From: an uncultured Arenicella sp.
GTDB taxonomy: Bacteria; Pseudomonadota; Gammaproteobacteria; Arenicellales; Arenicellaceae
Direction: 5' to 3'
Length of the DNA: 64,000 nt
Assembly: GCA_937974565.1 (NCBI GenBank)
Contig: CALJWL010000024.1
Location: 1 to 64,000 of the forward strand
The translations under genes and the position numbers were made by a program. Below, piece after piece: positions 35,103 to 44,138 of this stretch. The notes below the pieces were generated by a model. The model was not told the origin of the DNA and made no database searches. It saw nothing but the letters and a program-made list of their open reading frames with translations. Each line of letters opens with the position of its first letter. Position 1 is the stretch's first letter.

Positions 35103-36023
35103 TTAAATGGCTTTGCCGAGCAGCATACTCAACAGCGCCATGCGAACCGGCACACCGTAGCTTGCTTGTTTAAAATACAACGCATTTGGCAAACAGTCCA
35201 CAGCGGTGTCAATTTCATCAATTCGTGGTAAGGGGTCTAGAATGAGGCAATCCGTGCCTGACACTTTGTCTTGAGTCAGGCGGTACTTTCGTCGATTTGC
35301 TTCAAACAGAGCTGGCTCATTAAAACGTTCTTCTTGCAGGCGATTAACGTAAACGATATCGTAACCATCACTTAAATTCACCTCTGGTACGATCTCGCAT
35401 TGAGCGCCTTTTGATTTCAACTCATTGAGCATGTCAGTGCTGGGGTTGAGTTCGGCTGGGCCAGTAAAGGTGAAGTGGTTATTAGGGTACTGCGCTAATA
35501 AAGTCGATAAAGAGTGGATGCTTCTTGATTGTAATGAATCAAACCCGAATACCACTCGAAGGTTATCAAGTCGGCCCTTATGTTTTGCTATTGTGTAGGC
35601 GTCAATTAAAGCTTGAGTTGGGTGTTCATTGCCACCGTCCCCAGCGTTAATAAACGGTACCTTACTGGTGCCTGCGGCTATCGCCGCACTGCCGGGGCGT
35701 GGGTGGCGCATCACAATGATGTCTGAATAGGACTCAACCATCCGAATGGTGTCTTCCAAGCTCTCGCCTTTTTCGATGGAGGTTGCCGAGGCACTTTGAG
35801 CAAATACCATGCCGGCCTTTAAGCGTTGTGCGGCACTTTGAAAACTCATCATCGTGCGAGAGCTGGGTTCGAAAAACAATAAAGCAACAACTTTGTCGTC
35901 CAGTAAGTCGATGCGCCCTTGCTGTTGAATGTTCGTCGCCATGTTATCCGTTGTGGCGATGATGTCTGAAATAATCTCGGGCGTCAGTTGTGTGGCCGAA
36001 ATCAGTGAATCAAATGGCAGCAT
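35103..36023 (-). CDS. pyrB: Aspartate carbamoyltransferase catalytic subunit
   Basis: Transfers a carbamoyl group to aspartate in de novo pyrimidine synthesis. Carbamoyl-phosphate motif FFEPSSRTMMSF (about residues 50-61), then MRHPRPGSA, GDGGNEHPTQALID and the C-terminal DPLPRIDEI are all present. The start is set at the ATG at 36023; a GTG at 36038 would add five residues and neither has a strong ribosome site. Pseudomonas-type PyrB needs an inactive PyrC-like partner (PyrC'), but here the next gene is gmhA, and no pyrI or pyrC follows. The enzyme therefore may be a simple trimer or find its partner elsewhere. Confidence 0.93.
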   Translation of the reverse strand: MLPFDSLISATQLTPEIISDIIATTDNMATNIQQQGRIDLLDDKVVALLFFEPSSRTMMSFQSAAQRLKAGMVFAQSASATSIEKGESLEDTIRMVESYSDIIVMRHPRPGSAAIAAGTSKVPFINAGDGGNEHPTQALIDAYTIAKHKGRLDNLRVVFGFDSLQSRSIHSLSTLLAQYPNNHFTFTGPAELNPSTDMLNELKSKGAQCEIVPEVNLSDGYDIVYVNRLQEERFNEPALFEANRRKYRLTQDKVSGTDCLILDPLPRIDEIDTAVDCLPNALYFKQASYGVPVRMALLSMLLGKAI

Positions 36024-36205
36024 AAGGGGTGGCACCAATTAAGTTGGGCGCTGGTAGTTAAGAACCCGTGAGTGCAACAGGTTCGGATGTTGATCTGGGT
36101 AAGTTGCGCGAAGGATATCACAGCCCACAGTTTGCGGGTATCCGATCTGAATTTTTAGTGCCTGTAGCCAGCCAGTTACTGAGGGTTGGCGTTAGTTGAA
36201 CGGCC

Positions 36206-36613
36206 TCAGATGAGTGTGTTGAAATAAGTTTCTAGAATCAAGCAAGCGGCAATTTGATCGCGCATTTCTGTTTTTCGGGCCTGGCTCATCGTGCGTTGAG
36301 CCAGCGCTTGATTGGCGGCTGAAGAGGTAAGCTGTTCGTTTATGTCAACCGTTGGAATTTTGTGATGGCGCTGAATGTGGCTTTTGAAGCGGTTTATCGC
36401 CTTGTTGAGATGCGGGTCATCGGTTTGTGGGTCACCAATAACAATCAGGTCTGGCGCCCACTGTTGAATTAGGTCATCGACGGCCGGCCAATCATGACGA
36501 CCACGCGTCACAGCGACTTGCCCTGCTGGCGAGCTTGTTTTTGTCAGCGTCTGCCCAGTGGCTACGCCTGTGCGTTTTAGGCCTATGTCAAACGCAAGAA
36601 GGGTTTGAGACAC
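36206..36613 (-). CDS. ruvX: Putative pre-16S rRNA nuclease / Holliday junction resolvase-like protein
   Basis: RNase H-fold protein of the YqgF family, implicated in 16S rRNA 5'-end maturation. The first acidic motif is AFDIGLKRTGVA at about residues 7-18, followed by the GDPQTDD loop and the final DQIAACLILETYF. In the third motif the usual DERLT reads NEQLTS, so one Arg is replaced by Gln, while the Glu remains. Start is GTG at 36613 with GAGG eight bases upstream. It follows tonB by 32 bases. The yqgE gene that normally sits between tonB and ruvX is missing. Confidence 0.88.
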   Translation of the reverse strand: MSQTLLAFDIGLKRTGVATGQTLTKTSSPAGQVAVTRGRHDWPAVDDLIQQWAPDLIVIGDPQTDDPHLNKAINRFKSHIQRHHKIPTVDINEQLTSSAANQALAQRTMSQARKTEMRDQIAACLILETYFNTLI

Positions 36614-36645
36614 TGCTTTTTCCTCGTATCAGTTGAGGTTTTACA

Positions 36646-37542
36646 CTAACCCCGGTCGCCAGCCGTGCTATCAAAGCTGGCATCGGGTAGAAAGTGTATG
36701 GCTCGCGTAATGACCAAAATATCGGTGTCGTTGAAAAAATCCCCATCTGGGAATACGCCAAAAGGCGAAGCATCACGTACGATTCTCAATGCGGCATCGT
36801 TTAACAATTTGTGCGGGGAAGGTTGAATCACCTTTATTGAGCTGATGGTGCCGTTGCGATTGATTTCGATCGACATGATTAAGGTTCCGGTCAAGCCTCG
36901 GGCTTTGATTTGTATTGGGTAGTTTGCGTTACCCACTTTGACCACTTGCTTTTTCCAAGCGACTAAGTACTCTGCTGCACCATGACCTTTGGTGTTTGGG
37001 CCTAGAAAACGCTTTTGAGGGCGCTTTTGGTAATTTTCCCAGTCGCGGCTGGTTTTGGCTATCAGGCGCTCGCGCTCAAGTTGACGCGCATTGGTTGTGA
37101 GCTTGTCGCGCCCGATGTTGCTGCCGTCTATCCGCAACTCGGTTGGCTTAGGCGTTTGTCTTTGAATCGCCACCTCACTGTCACGCCCGGTAATGATCTG
37201 ATCAGGGGCAATGCTGGTCTGGGTAACGCGTTTGGCGGTTTTCTCCACTGACTGCACGGCAGAGGGAGTAACGGGTTTCCACCGTAGCGGCGTGCTGCCT
37301 TCACGTTCATCGTTGCCCCCGCCAGCATTATCGGCACTGGAAAGCAGCTCGGCGTCCCTATTTTTTTCCTTATTATTGCCATTCATTAAGACAACTTCTA
37401 ATTGGTTGTCGGTATTAGGTCGAGCGGCAATATCAGGCAGACTAAAGTTCACCATTAAAATCAGCACAGCATGAAACAGCGCGGATATAAACGCGGTGAC
37501 GCTGAGCAAATCGTTCTGAGTATTGTTAGCAGTGCCGGCCAT
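36646..37542 (-). CDS. tonB: TonB-family energy transducer
   Basis: Links inner-membrane proton motive force (ExbB/ExbD) to outer-membrane receptors. One membrane segment lies at residues 14-35 (LLSVTAFISALFHAVLILMV), containing the SxxxH pattern with the conserved His. A charged middle region with modest proline content spans the periplasm. The C-terminal TonB domain begins around ARGLTGTLIMSIEINRNGTI and includes IKVIQPSPHKLLNDAAL. Length is 298 residues. In Pseudomonas a tonB gene lies in the same gshB-yqgE-ruvX-pyrB neighbourhood, so the synteny is conserved. No exbBD genes are next to it. Confidence 0.88.
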   Translation of the reverse strand: MAGTANNTQNDLLSVTAFISALFHAVLILMVNFSLPDIAARPNTDNQLEVVLMNGNNKEKNRDAELLSSADNAGGGNDEREGSTPLRWKPVTPSAVQSVEKTAKRVTQTSIAPDQIITGRDSEVAIQRQTPKPTELRIDGSNIGRDKLTTNARQLERERLIAKTSRDWENYQKRPQKRFLGPNTKGHGAAEYLVAWKKQVVKVGNANYPIQIKARGLTGTLIMSIEINRNGTISSIKVIQPSPHKLLNDAALRIVRDASPFGVFPDGDFFNDTDILVITRAIHFLPDASFDSTAGDRG

Positions 37543-37601
37543 GAAAAGTGAAGCTAAAAGAATGTTTGTACGCCGAGTTCAATTGATGAGCCTGTTTTAG
37601 G

Positions 37602-38549
37602 CTAACGTGCAGACAATTTGGTTTGGATAGCGTGCATCAAATCAAGAGCGATATTGGTGCCGTACTCCGCGTTAATTTCTTTAATGCACGTTGGGCTGGT
37701 CACGTTGATTTCAGTAAGGCGATCGCCGATCACGTCTAAGCCCGCAAATAAAATGTTTCGCTTCACCAGTTCTGGGCCCACGGTTTCCGCTATTTTACGG
37801 TCAGTATCACTTAATGGTTGCGCCACGCCACGGCCTCCAGCCGCCAAGTTTCCGCGAGTTTCTCCTTTAGCCGGTAAGCGAGCTAACACATAGGGCACGG
37901 GCTCTCCATTGACCATTAATATGCGCTTATCCCCAGCAACGATCTCTGGCATATAGCGTTGAGCCATCGCGTAAGTGGTTTCGTGATGGGTCAGTGTTTC
38001 GATAATGACACCGATATTGGCCGAACCGGTTTGCATACGAAAAATAGAAGCGCCTCCCATGCCATCAAGAGGCTTAACGATAATGTCCTGATGCTTCTCT
38101 AAAAATGCACGAAAATCAGCCGATTTGCGAGTAATTATTGTGTCTGGACACACGTCAGGGAACCAAGCGCAATACGCTTTTTCGTTGCAATCTCTTAATG
38201 CTTTTGGCGAATTAACCACCAGTGCGCCCTGTTCTTCGGCAAGTTCAAGAATATACGTTGAATAGACAAATTCCATGTCAAAAGGAGGGTCTTTGCGCAT
38301 CAAAATTGCATCCAGATCGCCTAACCTGATGCGTCTCGTTTCGCCTAAATCATACCAATGCTCTGAGTCTTGATAAGCCGTTAACCTGCGTGCGTCTCCT
38401 AAAGCAACTCCGTTGTCGATGGACAAGTCATTCATCTCTAGATATTCGACCTCCCAATTCAACTGTTGGGCCTGCCAGATCATTTCAAAGGTGCTGTCTT
38501 TTTTAATATTAATGGACGAAATAGGGTCCATCACCACGCCGATTTTCAT
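37602..38549 (-). CDS. gshB: Glutathione synthetase
   Basis: ATP-grasp ligase joining gamma-glutamylcysteine and glycine. Visible are the N-terminal KIGVVMDPISSINIKKDSTF, LMRKDPPFDMEFVYSTYILE, the ATP-grasp segments KPLDGMGGASIFR and RGNLAAGGRGVAQPL, and the C-terminal INVTSPTCIKEI. The 315 residues are the typical length. It heads a minus-strand run gshB-tonB-ruvX-pyrB-gmhA and is divergent from an exported M20-like gene across about 290 bases without other genes. Confidence 0.97.
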   Translation of the reverse strand: MKIGVVMDPISSINIKKDSTFEMIWQAQQLNWEVEYLEMNDLSIDNGVALGDARRLTAYQDSEHWYDLGETRRIRLGDLDAILMRKDPPFDMEFVYSTYILELAEEQGALVVNSPKALRDCNEKAYCAWFPDVCPDTIITRKSADFRAFLEKHQDIIVKPLDGMGGASIFRMQTGSANIGVIIETLTHHETTYAMAQRYMPEIVAGDKRILMVNGEPVPYVLARLPAKGETRGNLAAGGRGVAQPLSDTDRKIAETVGPELVKRNILFAGLDVIGDRLTEINVTSPTCIKEINAEYGTNIALDLMHAIQTKLSAR

Positions 38550-38841
38550 AATAATGATGTTGATGAATTGACAATTGATACCAAGAAAACACTTGGGCTA
38601 CTCATCACTAATGGTAACCTGATTTGCTCAGAAAGTAACCTTACCGCAGTAGTATATTTTTCTTGAAACAGGCGGTGGGCGTGATGAACAAATACGGCAA
38701 TGCGATTAGGGTGTGTGAGACTGAAGAAAGTCAATTGCTGATTGCAGAGAATGCTATGCTGGATATGTAGGAGTTATGTTGTCATTAAGCAGAGCTTCAC
38801 TGTTTTTTAGCTCAGTTTGAGCCTTTAACCCGTACCGAGTA

Positions 38842-40035
38842 ATGTTAAAAAAGATTTCTGTTGCTTGTCTAATGTTTGTTGTTTTATCGCCGACTACTAA
38901 ATTCCCATTGGTGGCAAGCGTTGGTGGTTCAAGTCTTACCTTGTTTATGCCTGTTCAAGCCGCTCCTTCTGCACCTCAAAGGCGCTTTAAACCGGCGTTG
39001 AGTGGCAACGTGAGTCGGGCGCAAACGGAGCGCATTGTCAGCCGTTTAGCTGGGCAGCGCTTTGACAGCTTTTCTGACTTTGTGATTGAGGTGTATAAGG
39101 TTGGTGAATCGTTTCTCAGTAATGAGCAAAAAAATGCCATTGCAAAATTTGTCGCCCACGGTTCTTTAACCGACACCGATCGAGAAATCATGTTTAGAGT
39201 ACTGGGAATCTTCGCTCAGCTAAAGTATGGCGGGGAGAGCCTAAGACTGTTAAATGAGTTGTTAAAATCGCATAACGACCTTCAAGGGCCGCTAACGTTG
39301 CAGTTAAAGAAGCAAGCTGAGCGATTTGATATGCGTTTTCGTGCGGTCAATGAGTGGCTTTTTGAATTAAGGTTCTCCAAGCGTACCGCAGCAAAACGTT
39401 CAGAGGGCGGAAAACGAGTGTTATTTTACATTCCCTTGAACTCTGATTTTACAGGTCATCAACAAAAGGAGGGCGCTCAGCCACTGAGCAAACTTAATGG
39501 CTTGCTATACGGGCAACACCTACGAGCTGGAAATTCCGCTTTAGCGGTTGCGTTGCATGCCATGCGCGTTGTGCAAGAAGAGAATGTGAAGTTGCACAAC
39601 GATGTTCGCATGCTTATTGGCGTTGGTGATGCGCCTGCGCAGGCTAATCTGGATTACTACTTGAAAACTTTTCCACGGGTGGATTATGTGATTCGCCTTG
39701 ACGACGCGGCTAAGTTTTCCAGTGTTCCGTTGACGTCAGCGCAAGAGAAAAAGCCGAATTCGTTACACAGAACAACACGTAATGTCTACGCAGAAAACCT
39801 TGGCATTGATCGAAGCCGGGTTCCTAATTCACCGTTGGTAATGAACCCGTTGTTGGGCAACGGCTATGAGACGACGTTCCGTTTATCAGAGCCTGCACCG
39901 TTAGAGTCAGATACTCCCTCTGAGCCGCATTCGAAAATGTCTGATAAGCCGAAGCCGTTAGAAGAATTTCTGTTCAATATTCAAATGCTGACCGAACTCA
40001 TAGCGCGCTTAGGTCAACAGAATCGTTTTCAGTAA
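38842..40035 (+). CDS. Exported protein resembling an M20 dipeptidase without its metal ligands
   Basis: A signal sequence of about 40 residues ends in VQAA. The following segment RFDSFSDFVIEVYKVGESFL and the region from residue 185 resemble M20 (PepV/dipeptidase) enzymes in order: a strand where HxDVVP is expected (here FYIPLNSDF), NGLLYGQHLRAG where NGxLYGRGxxDDKG is expected, ALAVALHAMRVVQEENVKL, then RMLIGVGDAPAQANLDYYL where GTxEExxxxDxxYY is expected, then a DDAAKF segment for PDAxFP. The metal-binding His, Asp and Glu-Glu are all changed, and the C-terminal catalytic part is absent. If homologous, it is a pseudoenzyme acting as a binding or scaffold protein in the periplasm. Homology is my inference from pattern only; the gene itself is convincing. 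Confidence 0.6.
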   Translation: MLKKISVACLMFVVLSPTTKFPLVASVGGSSLTLFMPVQAAPSAPQRRFKPALSGNVSRAQTERIVSRLAGQRFDSFSDFVIEVYKVGESFLSNEQKNAIAKFVAHGSLTDTDREIMFRVLGIFAQLKYGGESLRLLNELLKSHNDLQGPLTLQLKKQAERFDMRFRAVNEWLFELRFSKRTAAKRSEGGKRVLFYIPLNSDFTGHQQKEGAQPLSKLNGLLYGQHLRAGNSALAVALHAMRVVQEENVKLHNDVRMLIGVGDAPAQANLDYYLKTFPRVDYVIRLDDAAKFSSVPLTSAQEKKPNSLHRTTRNVYAENLGIDRSRVPNSPLVMNPLLGNGYETTFRLSEPAPLESDTPSEPHSKMSDKPKPLEEFLFNIQMLTELIARLGQQNRFQ

Positions 40036-40068
40036 AAGACGTTCCAACCTTGGGTGATAGACGCGTCG

Positions 40069-41460
40069 CTAAATAAGAACAAAGCACAGTCCCGCAATTA
40101 ACACCGCAAAGATCAAATTCAAGGCCAAGCCTTCACGCATCATGTGCTGCACGCTAAACATGCCTGTTGAGTAAGCTATCGCATTGGGCGCTGTAGCCAC
40201 TGGAAGCATGAAGGCGCAAGAGGCCGAAATAGTAGCAGGGATCATTAATAACTCTATTGGCAGCCCAGTGCTGGTGGCCGCGGCAGCCAATATGGGCAAT
40301 ACCAGAGTCGTGGTGGCTAAATTAGAGTTCAATTCGGTAAAAAACGTGATGGACAGGCAAATCAACACCACCACCAACAGCGCCGGCATGTTCGTAATGC
40401 CTTGGCTGAACGCTTGACCAATTATTTCGGCAAGGCCGCTTTCAAAAAAGGCCTTAGCAATGGTGATGCCGGCGCTGAACAGCAATAAAATACCCCATGG
40501 GATTTGGGTGGCGGTATCCCAATCCAATAGCCCATCGCCTTTCTCTGAACGCACAGCAAACATGAAAAAGGCCCCCAACATGGCAACGGTAGCATCACCA
40601 ATACCGCTGATACCCAGAGTTTCAGACCACCCCCCGAATGGTTGGCTGCGGAACACCCACAAAAAAATAACCACTGAAAATACAATTACCACGCGCCGTT
40701 CATCAACGCTCCAGTTGGGCAGTCTTGGAAGCTCTATATTGCATTTTCCAGACACATTGCGGGTGAGCCAAAGCCAAGCAATGGGCAGTAAAAAAAACAC
40801 AATAGGGCCGCCGGTCATCATCCAGCTTAAAAAACCAAATTCCTTCCCAGAGGCTTCTTCATAGATGCCAGCAAAAATCACATTAGGCGGAGTGCCAATC
40901 AAGGTGGCGATGCCGCCTATTGAACACGCGTAAGCCACCGCCAACACCAGCGGTGTGTTTAAATTGGTATTGTCGACTTGCTTCAGGCAGGCTAAGACAA
41001 TGGGCATCAGCATTAAACAGGTTGCGGTATTACTGATCCACATTGAAAGCATGGCGCCGGCCAGCATAAAGGCTAACACCAAACGTCGTTGGCTGTTCGG
41101 CCCGACGGCGCGCAGAATCAGAATGGCAAAGCGTTTGTGGGCACCGCTGCGTTCCAGTGCTTTAGCCATTAAGAAGCCACCCAACATCAGCAGTATTATG
41201 TGCGAACCCATTCCCAAGGCGGCGGTTTTATGGTCGATGACACCGAATAAGGGAAATAGCGCAAAAGGGATAAGTGAGGTGGCGGGAATAGGTAAGGCTT
41301 CGGTTGCCCAATACCAAGCGGTTAAAAAGGTGATTGCGGCTGTTGCGCTGGCACTGAACCCCAAGTTGAGATGGTGGCAGAAGGAAAACAATATGAACGC
41401 CAATATTGGCCCAAGTAACAAGGGGCTCAACAGTGCGCGTGTATTAGATGATAATTTCAT
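40069..41460 (-). CDS. SLC13/DASS-family sodium:anion symporter
   Basis: Inner-membrane transporter of the divalent anion:sodium symporter family (di- and tricarboxylates, sulfate or phosphate). About 11-12 hydrophobic segments are present. The two family repeats carry the SNT-type ion and substrate sites: WISNTATCLMLMPI in the first half and ELNSNLATTTLVLPIL in the second, followed by MLPVATAPNAIAYSTG. Length 463 is normal. Substrate cannot be decided; the SNT/T pattern is typical of carboxylate carriers. It is a single-gene unit converging on the M20-like gene. Confidence 0.9.
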   Translation of the reverse strand: MKLSSNTRALLSPLLLGPILAFILFSFCHHLNLGFSASATAAITFLTAWYWATEALPIPATSLIPFALFPLFGVIDHKTAALGMGSHIILLMLGGFLMAKALERSGAHKRFAILILRAVGPNSQRRLVLAFMLAGAMLSMWISNTATCLMLMPIVLACLKQVDNTNLNTPLVLAVAYACSIGGIATLIGTPPNVIFAGIYEEASGKEFGFLSWMMTGGPIVFFLLPIAWLWLTRNVSGKCNIELPRLPNWSVDERRVVIVFSVVIFLWVFRSQPFGGWSETLGISGIGDATVAMLGAFFMFAVRSEKGDGLLDWDTATQIPWGILLLFSAGITIAKAFFESGLAEIIGQAFSQGITNMPALLVVVLICLSITFFTELNSNLATTTLVLPILAAAATSTGLPIELLMIPATISASCAFMLPVATAPNAIAYSTGMFSVQHMMREGLALNLIFAVLIAGLCFVLI

Positions 41461-41557
41461 TAGTGTTAGCAGGCCTTAGCGTAAACGGTGCGATTTTTTG
41501 TTATGATAATGATCGACTGCCAATGAGTTTGACCCATTCTAGGTTACTAAGATAATA

Positions 41558-41842
41558 ATGAAAACACAGATTCTAAATAGACACAGCCACTCAAGAAGCT
41601 TACGCATTGTTACAAATACGTTGATAATGATCTTTTGCGCTACCTTGGTGGCCTGTGGTGGTAATAAAAAAGCCCCTGCCGACCCCGAGACAGGTGAGCC
41701 AATAGCCGATATTACTCGTCCTCCGCAAACCATCGTTGGTCGCAAGGAAGTGCAAGAGCGTAACCCCGAAGAGACCATCTCATTTGATGAATGGCGTAAA
41801 CGCAGGCTTGAAGAGCAAAGACAACAGCAAGCATCGGAATAA
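41558..41842 (+). CDS. Small lipoprotein of unknown function
   Basis: 94 residues. A hydrophobic stretch (IVTNTLIMIFCATLVACGG) ends in a lipobox LVAC at about residues 30-33, followed by Gly-Gly-Asn, so retention in the outer membrane is likely. The mature part is hydrophilic and highly charged, rich in Glu, Arg and Gln (FDEWRKRRLEEQRQQQASE), probably a helix or coiled coil at the end. No known domain. It stands alone between divergent or weakly linked neighbours. Confidence 0.7.
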   Translation: MKTQILNRHSHSRSLRIVTNTLIMIFCATLVACGGNKKAPADPETGEPIADITRPPQTIVGRKEVQERNPEETISFDEWRKRRLEEQRQQQASE

Positions 41843-42089
41843 ACCACGTAGCGTAATAATCTAATATCAGCGGCAAAAGGATTCACAGACGATAGCCTAA
41901 TGTTCAGGTTATCGTTCATTGCTGCGCTAAACTTCAATTTTACATCGTCCCACAAACCTCTTTTATTGTAATAAAGCTGTAATCAAGGCTGGTCAGAATA
42001 CGCTCGTCCGAAGAACTAGGGCATCGAACCAGCCGTACTAAATTAGTTAAATAGTATCGGCCTCCCGAATAAAACGAGGTTAGAGTTAA

Positions 42090-43112
42090 ATGAAAGTTAA
42101 ATTGATTGCAGCGTTGATTGCTGCTTCAGCCATTACCGCTGCCCCTGCTACAAATGCACAAGTAAAAGTATCCACCAAAGGCGGCTTAAAAGTATCAAGT
42201 GGCGATTATAAATTTGAATTCGGTGGTCGTATTATGTATGACTACAATCGATCTGAAGAGAACGGGGTTGTCGATGAAGACGATTTCAATCTTCGCCGTG
42301 GTCGTGTTTTTGCCCGAGGCAATATTGCGAAAAATTGGAAGTTTAAAACGCAATTCAACACCAATGGTGATGGCGTAGAAGATTTGTATCTTCGTTACAC
42401 AGGCTTTGGTAAAGGTGCTGAAGTTACTATTGGTAACCAAAAAATGCCATTTGGCTTGGAAGAGTTGACGTCGTCAAAAGACATCAGTGTCTTAGAGCGT
42501 TCTGCGATTACTGAGCGATACGCTGTTGGCCGCGCAGAAGGCGTTCAATTGCACGGAAAAGCGGGCGGTAACTCAACGTACGCCATTGGTGTGTTCACCG
42601 ACGACGAAAAAGACGCTGAATTTGGTTTTGCTGCTCGTTACACAACGGCTTTTGTGAGTGACAATAGTCTTGTTCACTTAGGCATTGCTTACAAAGACAT
42701 CAATGACGATTCAGCCATCGGTTTCGAGGGTGCTTTTGCTTCTGGGCCTTTCCATGTTCAAGCTGAGTACGTCGACGGTGAAGACAGATCAAGTGATGAT
42801 TTGAGTGGTTATTACTTGCAAGCCGGGTATATTTTAACTGGCGAGACACGGCCTTACAAAGGCGGCAAATTCAAGCGCGTTAATCCAGAAAGTAAAGGTG
42901 GTGCATGGGAATTAGTGGCGCGTTATGAAGACGGTGATGGCAATCACAGTGATATTGAGTTAGGGCGTGACGATGCTTCTGCCTTTACTTTGGGCGTAAA
43001 CTGGTATGCGCATAAAAATGTTCGCTTTGGTGTTAATTATACCGATGGCGAAAGCAATACATCGAACGACGATGGCAATGAGTTTCGCGTGCGGTTCCAA
43101 CTTACTTTCTAA
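42090..43112 (+). CDS. OprO/OprP-type outer-membrane porin
   Basis: Outer-membrane beta-barrel of the phosphate-selective porin family. A signal peptide ends in NAQ at about residue 24. Typical segments are GGRIMYDYNR, then LRRGRVFARGNIAKNWKFK, then DLYLRYTGF, IGNQKMPFGLEELTSSKD and the closing strand ending in FRVRFQLTF with the terminal Phe needed for barrel assembly. Many alternating-hydrophobic strands and acidic loops are present. At 340 residues it is somewhat short. Anion preference is not certain from sequence, since loops are rich in Asp and Glu. A terminator follows. Confidence 0.88.
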   Translation: MKVKLIAALIAASAITAAPATNAQVKVSTKGGLKVSSGDYKFEFGGRIMYDYNRSEENGVVDEDDFNLRRGRVFARGNIAKNWKFKTQFNTNGDGVEDLYLRYTGFGKGAEVTIGNQKMPFGLEELTSSKDISVLERSAITERYAVGRAEGVQLHGKAGGNSTYAIGVFTDDEKDAEFGFAARYTTAFVSDNSLVHLGIAYKDINDDSAIGFEGAFASGPFHVQAEYVDGEDRSSDDLSGYYLQAGYILTGETRPYKGGKFKRVNPESKGGAWELVARYEDGDGNHSDIELGRDDASAFTLGVNWYAHKNVRFGVNYTDGESNTSNDDGNEFRVRFQLTF

Positions 43113-43135
43113 GTTAAGCGAAATTAGCTATTACC

Positions 43136-43170
43136 AAAAAGGCCTTGTGTGAAAACACGAGGCTTTTTTA
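43136..43170 (+). terminator. Rho-independent terminator of the porin gene
   Basis: GCCT-T-GTGT pairs with ACAC-G-AGGC around a GAAA tetraloop and runs into six T residues, 23 bases after the porin stop. The upstream AAAAA extends the stem. Confidence 0.9.
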
Positions 43171-43207
43171 TTTTGGCGGCTTGCGTTGTTGTTGTTACAC
43201 TCAATGA

Positions 43208-44065
43208 ATGAAAAAAACATTCATCACAGTGCGCGGTTTACGAACCCACATTCAAGAGTGGGGCGACCCGTCTAACCCAACGCTAATCATGTTGCATGGC
43301 TGGATGGATTGCGGAGCCAGTTATAAATACATGGCACCGTATTTGGCGACGGATTTTCACTTGGTGGCACCAGATCTCAGGGGGTTTGGTGACACTGAGC
43401 ATGCGCCTGGGTATTGGTTTCCAGACTATTATGCCGACTTGGATGTTATTTTAGATCACTACGCAAAGGGCCAACCCGCAAATTTAGTCGGTCACAGCAT
43501 GGGCGGTAATATTGTCGCTATGTATGCTGGTATTCAGCCGCACCGCGTGAACAGAGTGCTGATACTGGAAGCACTTGGCATGATGCCAACGGCCCCCAAA
43601 GACACGCCAGGTCGATACCGTCGATGGATGCGCGAAATCTTGAGTGGCGAGCCTTCTAAGGTTTATCCAAATGTGGACATTCTTAAAATATCGATTCGCA
43701 AGGGCAACCCCAGTTTGTCTGATGAGATAGTGGAAGAGTTGGTCCAGCTTTGGGCTAAGCCGTATGGCGTTAACGGAGAAATGCAGTTAAAGCACGATCA
43801 CAAACATCGTTACGCTAACCCATTTCGATATAACCACGAAGATGTCTGTGAGGTTTGGAGCCAAGTAACGGCACGCGTAGGCTTGGTGATGGCCGACCAA
43901 TCTTGGGTGTATCAACGCCTTGCTGATTCGGGTCGAATTCAACAAGCCCAAAGTCTACTTAATATTGCTGAAGACGATTACTCATTAGTCATGGATTCAA
44001 ATCACATGTTGCACCTTGAGCAGCCAGAGCAAACGGCTGAACGAATTCAAACGTTCTTTGGCTAA
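43208..44065 (+). CDS. Alpha/beta hydrolase
   Basis: Cytoplasmic alpha/beta-hydrolase-fold enzyme of 285 residues. The oxyanion-hole segment LMLHGWMDCG (about 27-36), DLRGFGDTE, and the nucleophile elbow VGHSMGGN with Ser97 are clear. The catalytic His is probably in SNHMLHLEQPE near residue 270, and an acidic residue after the VGLVMADQSW segment would complete the triad. The profile resembles epoxide-hydrolase or lactonase-like members; substrate unknown. It is a single gene between a porin and BepA on the opposite strand. Confidence 0.88.
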   Translation: MKKTFITVRGLRTHIQEWGDPSNPTLIMLHGWMDCGASYKYMAPYLATDFHLVAPDLRGFGDTEHAPGYWFPDYYADLDVILDHYAKGQPANLVGHSMGGNIVAMYAGIQPHRVNRVLILEALGMMPTAPKDTPGRYRRWMREILSGEPSKVYPNVDILKISIRKGNPSLSDEIVEELVQLWAKPYGVNGEMQLKHDHKHRYANPFRYNHEDVCEVWSQVTARVGLVMADQSWVYQRLADSGRIQQAQSLLNIAEDDYSLVMDSNHMLHLEQPEQTAERIQTFFG

Positions 44066-44138
44066 AGCGCTAAAGCTTTTGAGTAAATTTACTAAGACAA
44101 AATTCAGTTTAATCAGGGGGTTAGAAGTTACTCTTTGC

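Noticed and set aside
38682-38768. 28-codon frame upstream of the M20-like gene
   Set aside because: Too short, no ribosome site, no recognisable motif; more likely promoter region.
40955-41479. Long plus-strand frame opposite the SLC13 transporter
   Set aside because: Antisense shadow of a clear multi-span transporter; basic composition without domain.
41889-41915. Hairpin ACGATAGCCT/AGGTTATCGT after the small lipoprotein gene
   Set aside because: Has one weak pair and no T-run on the plus strand; left unassigned.
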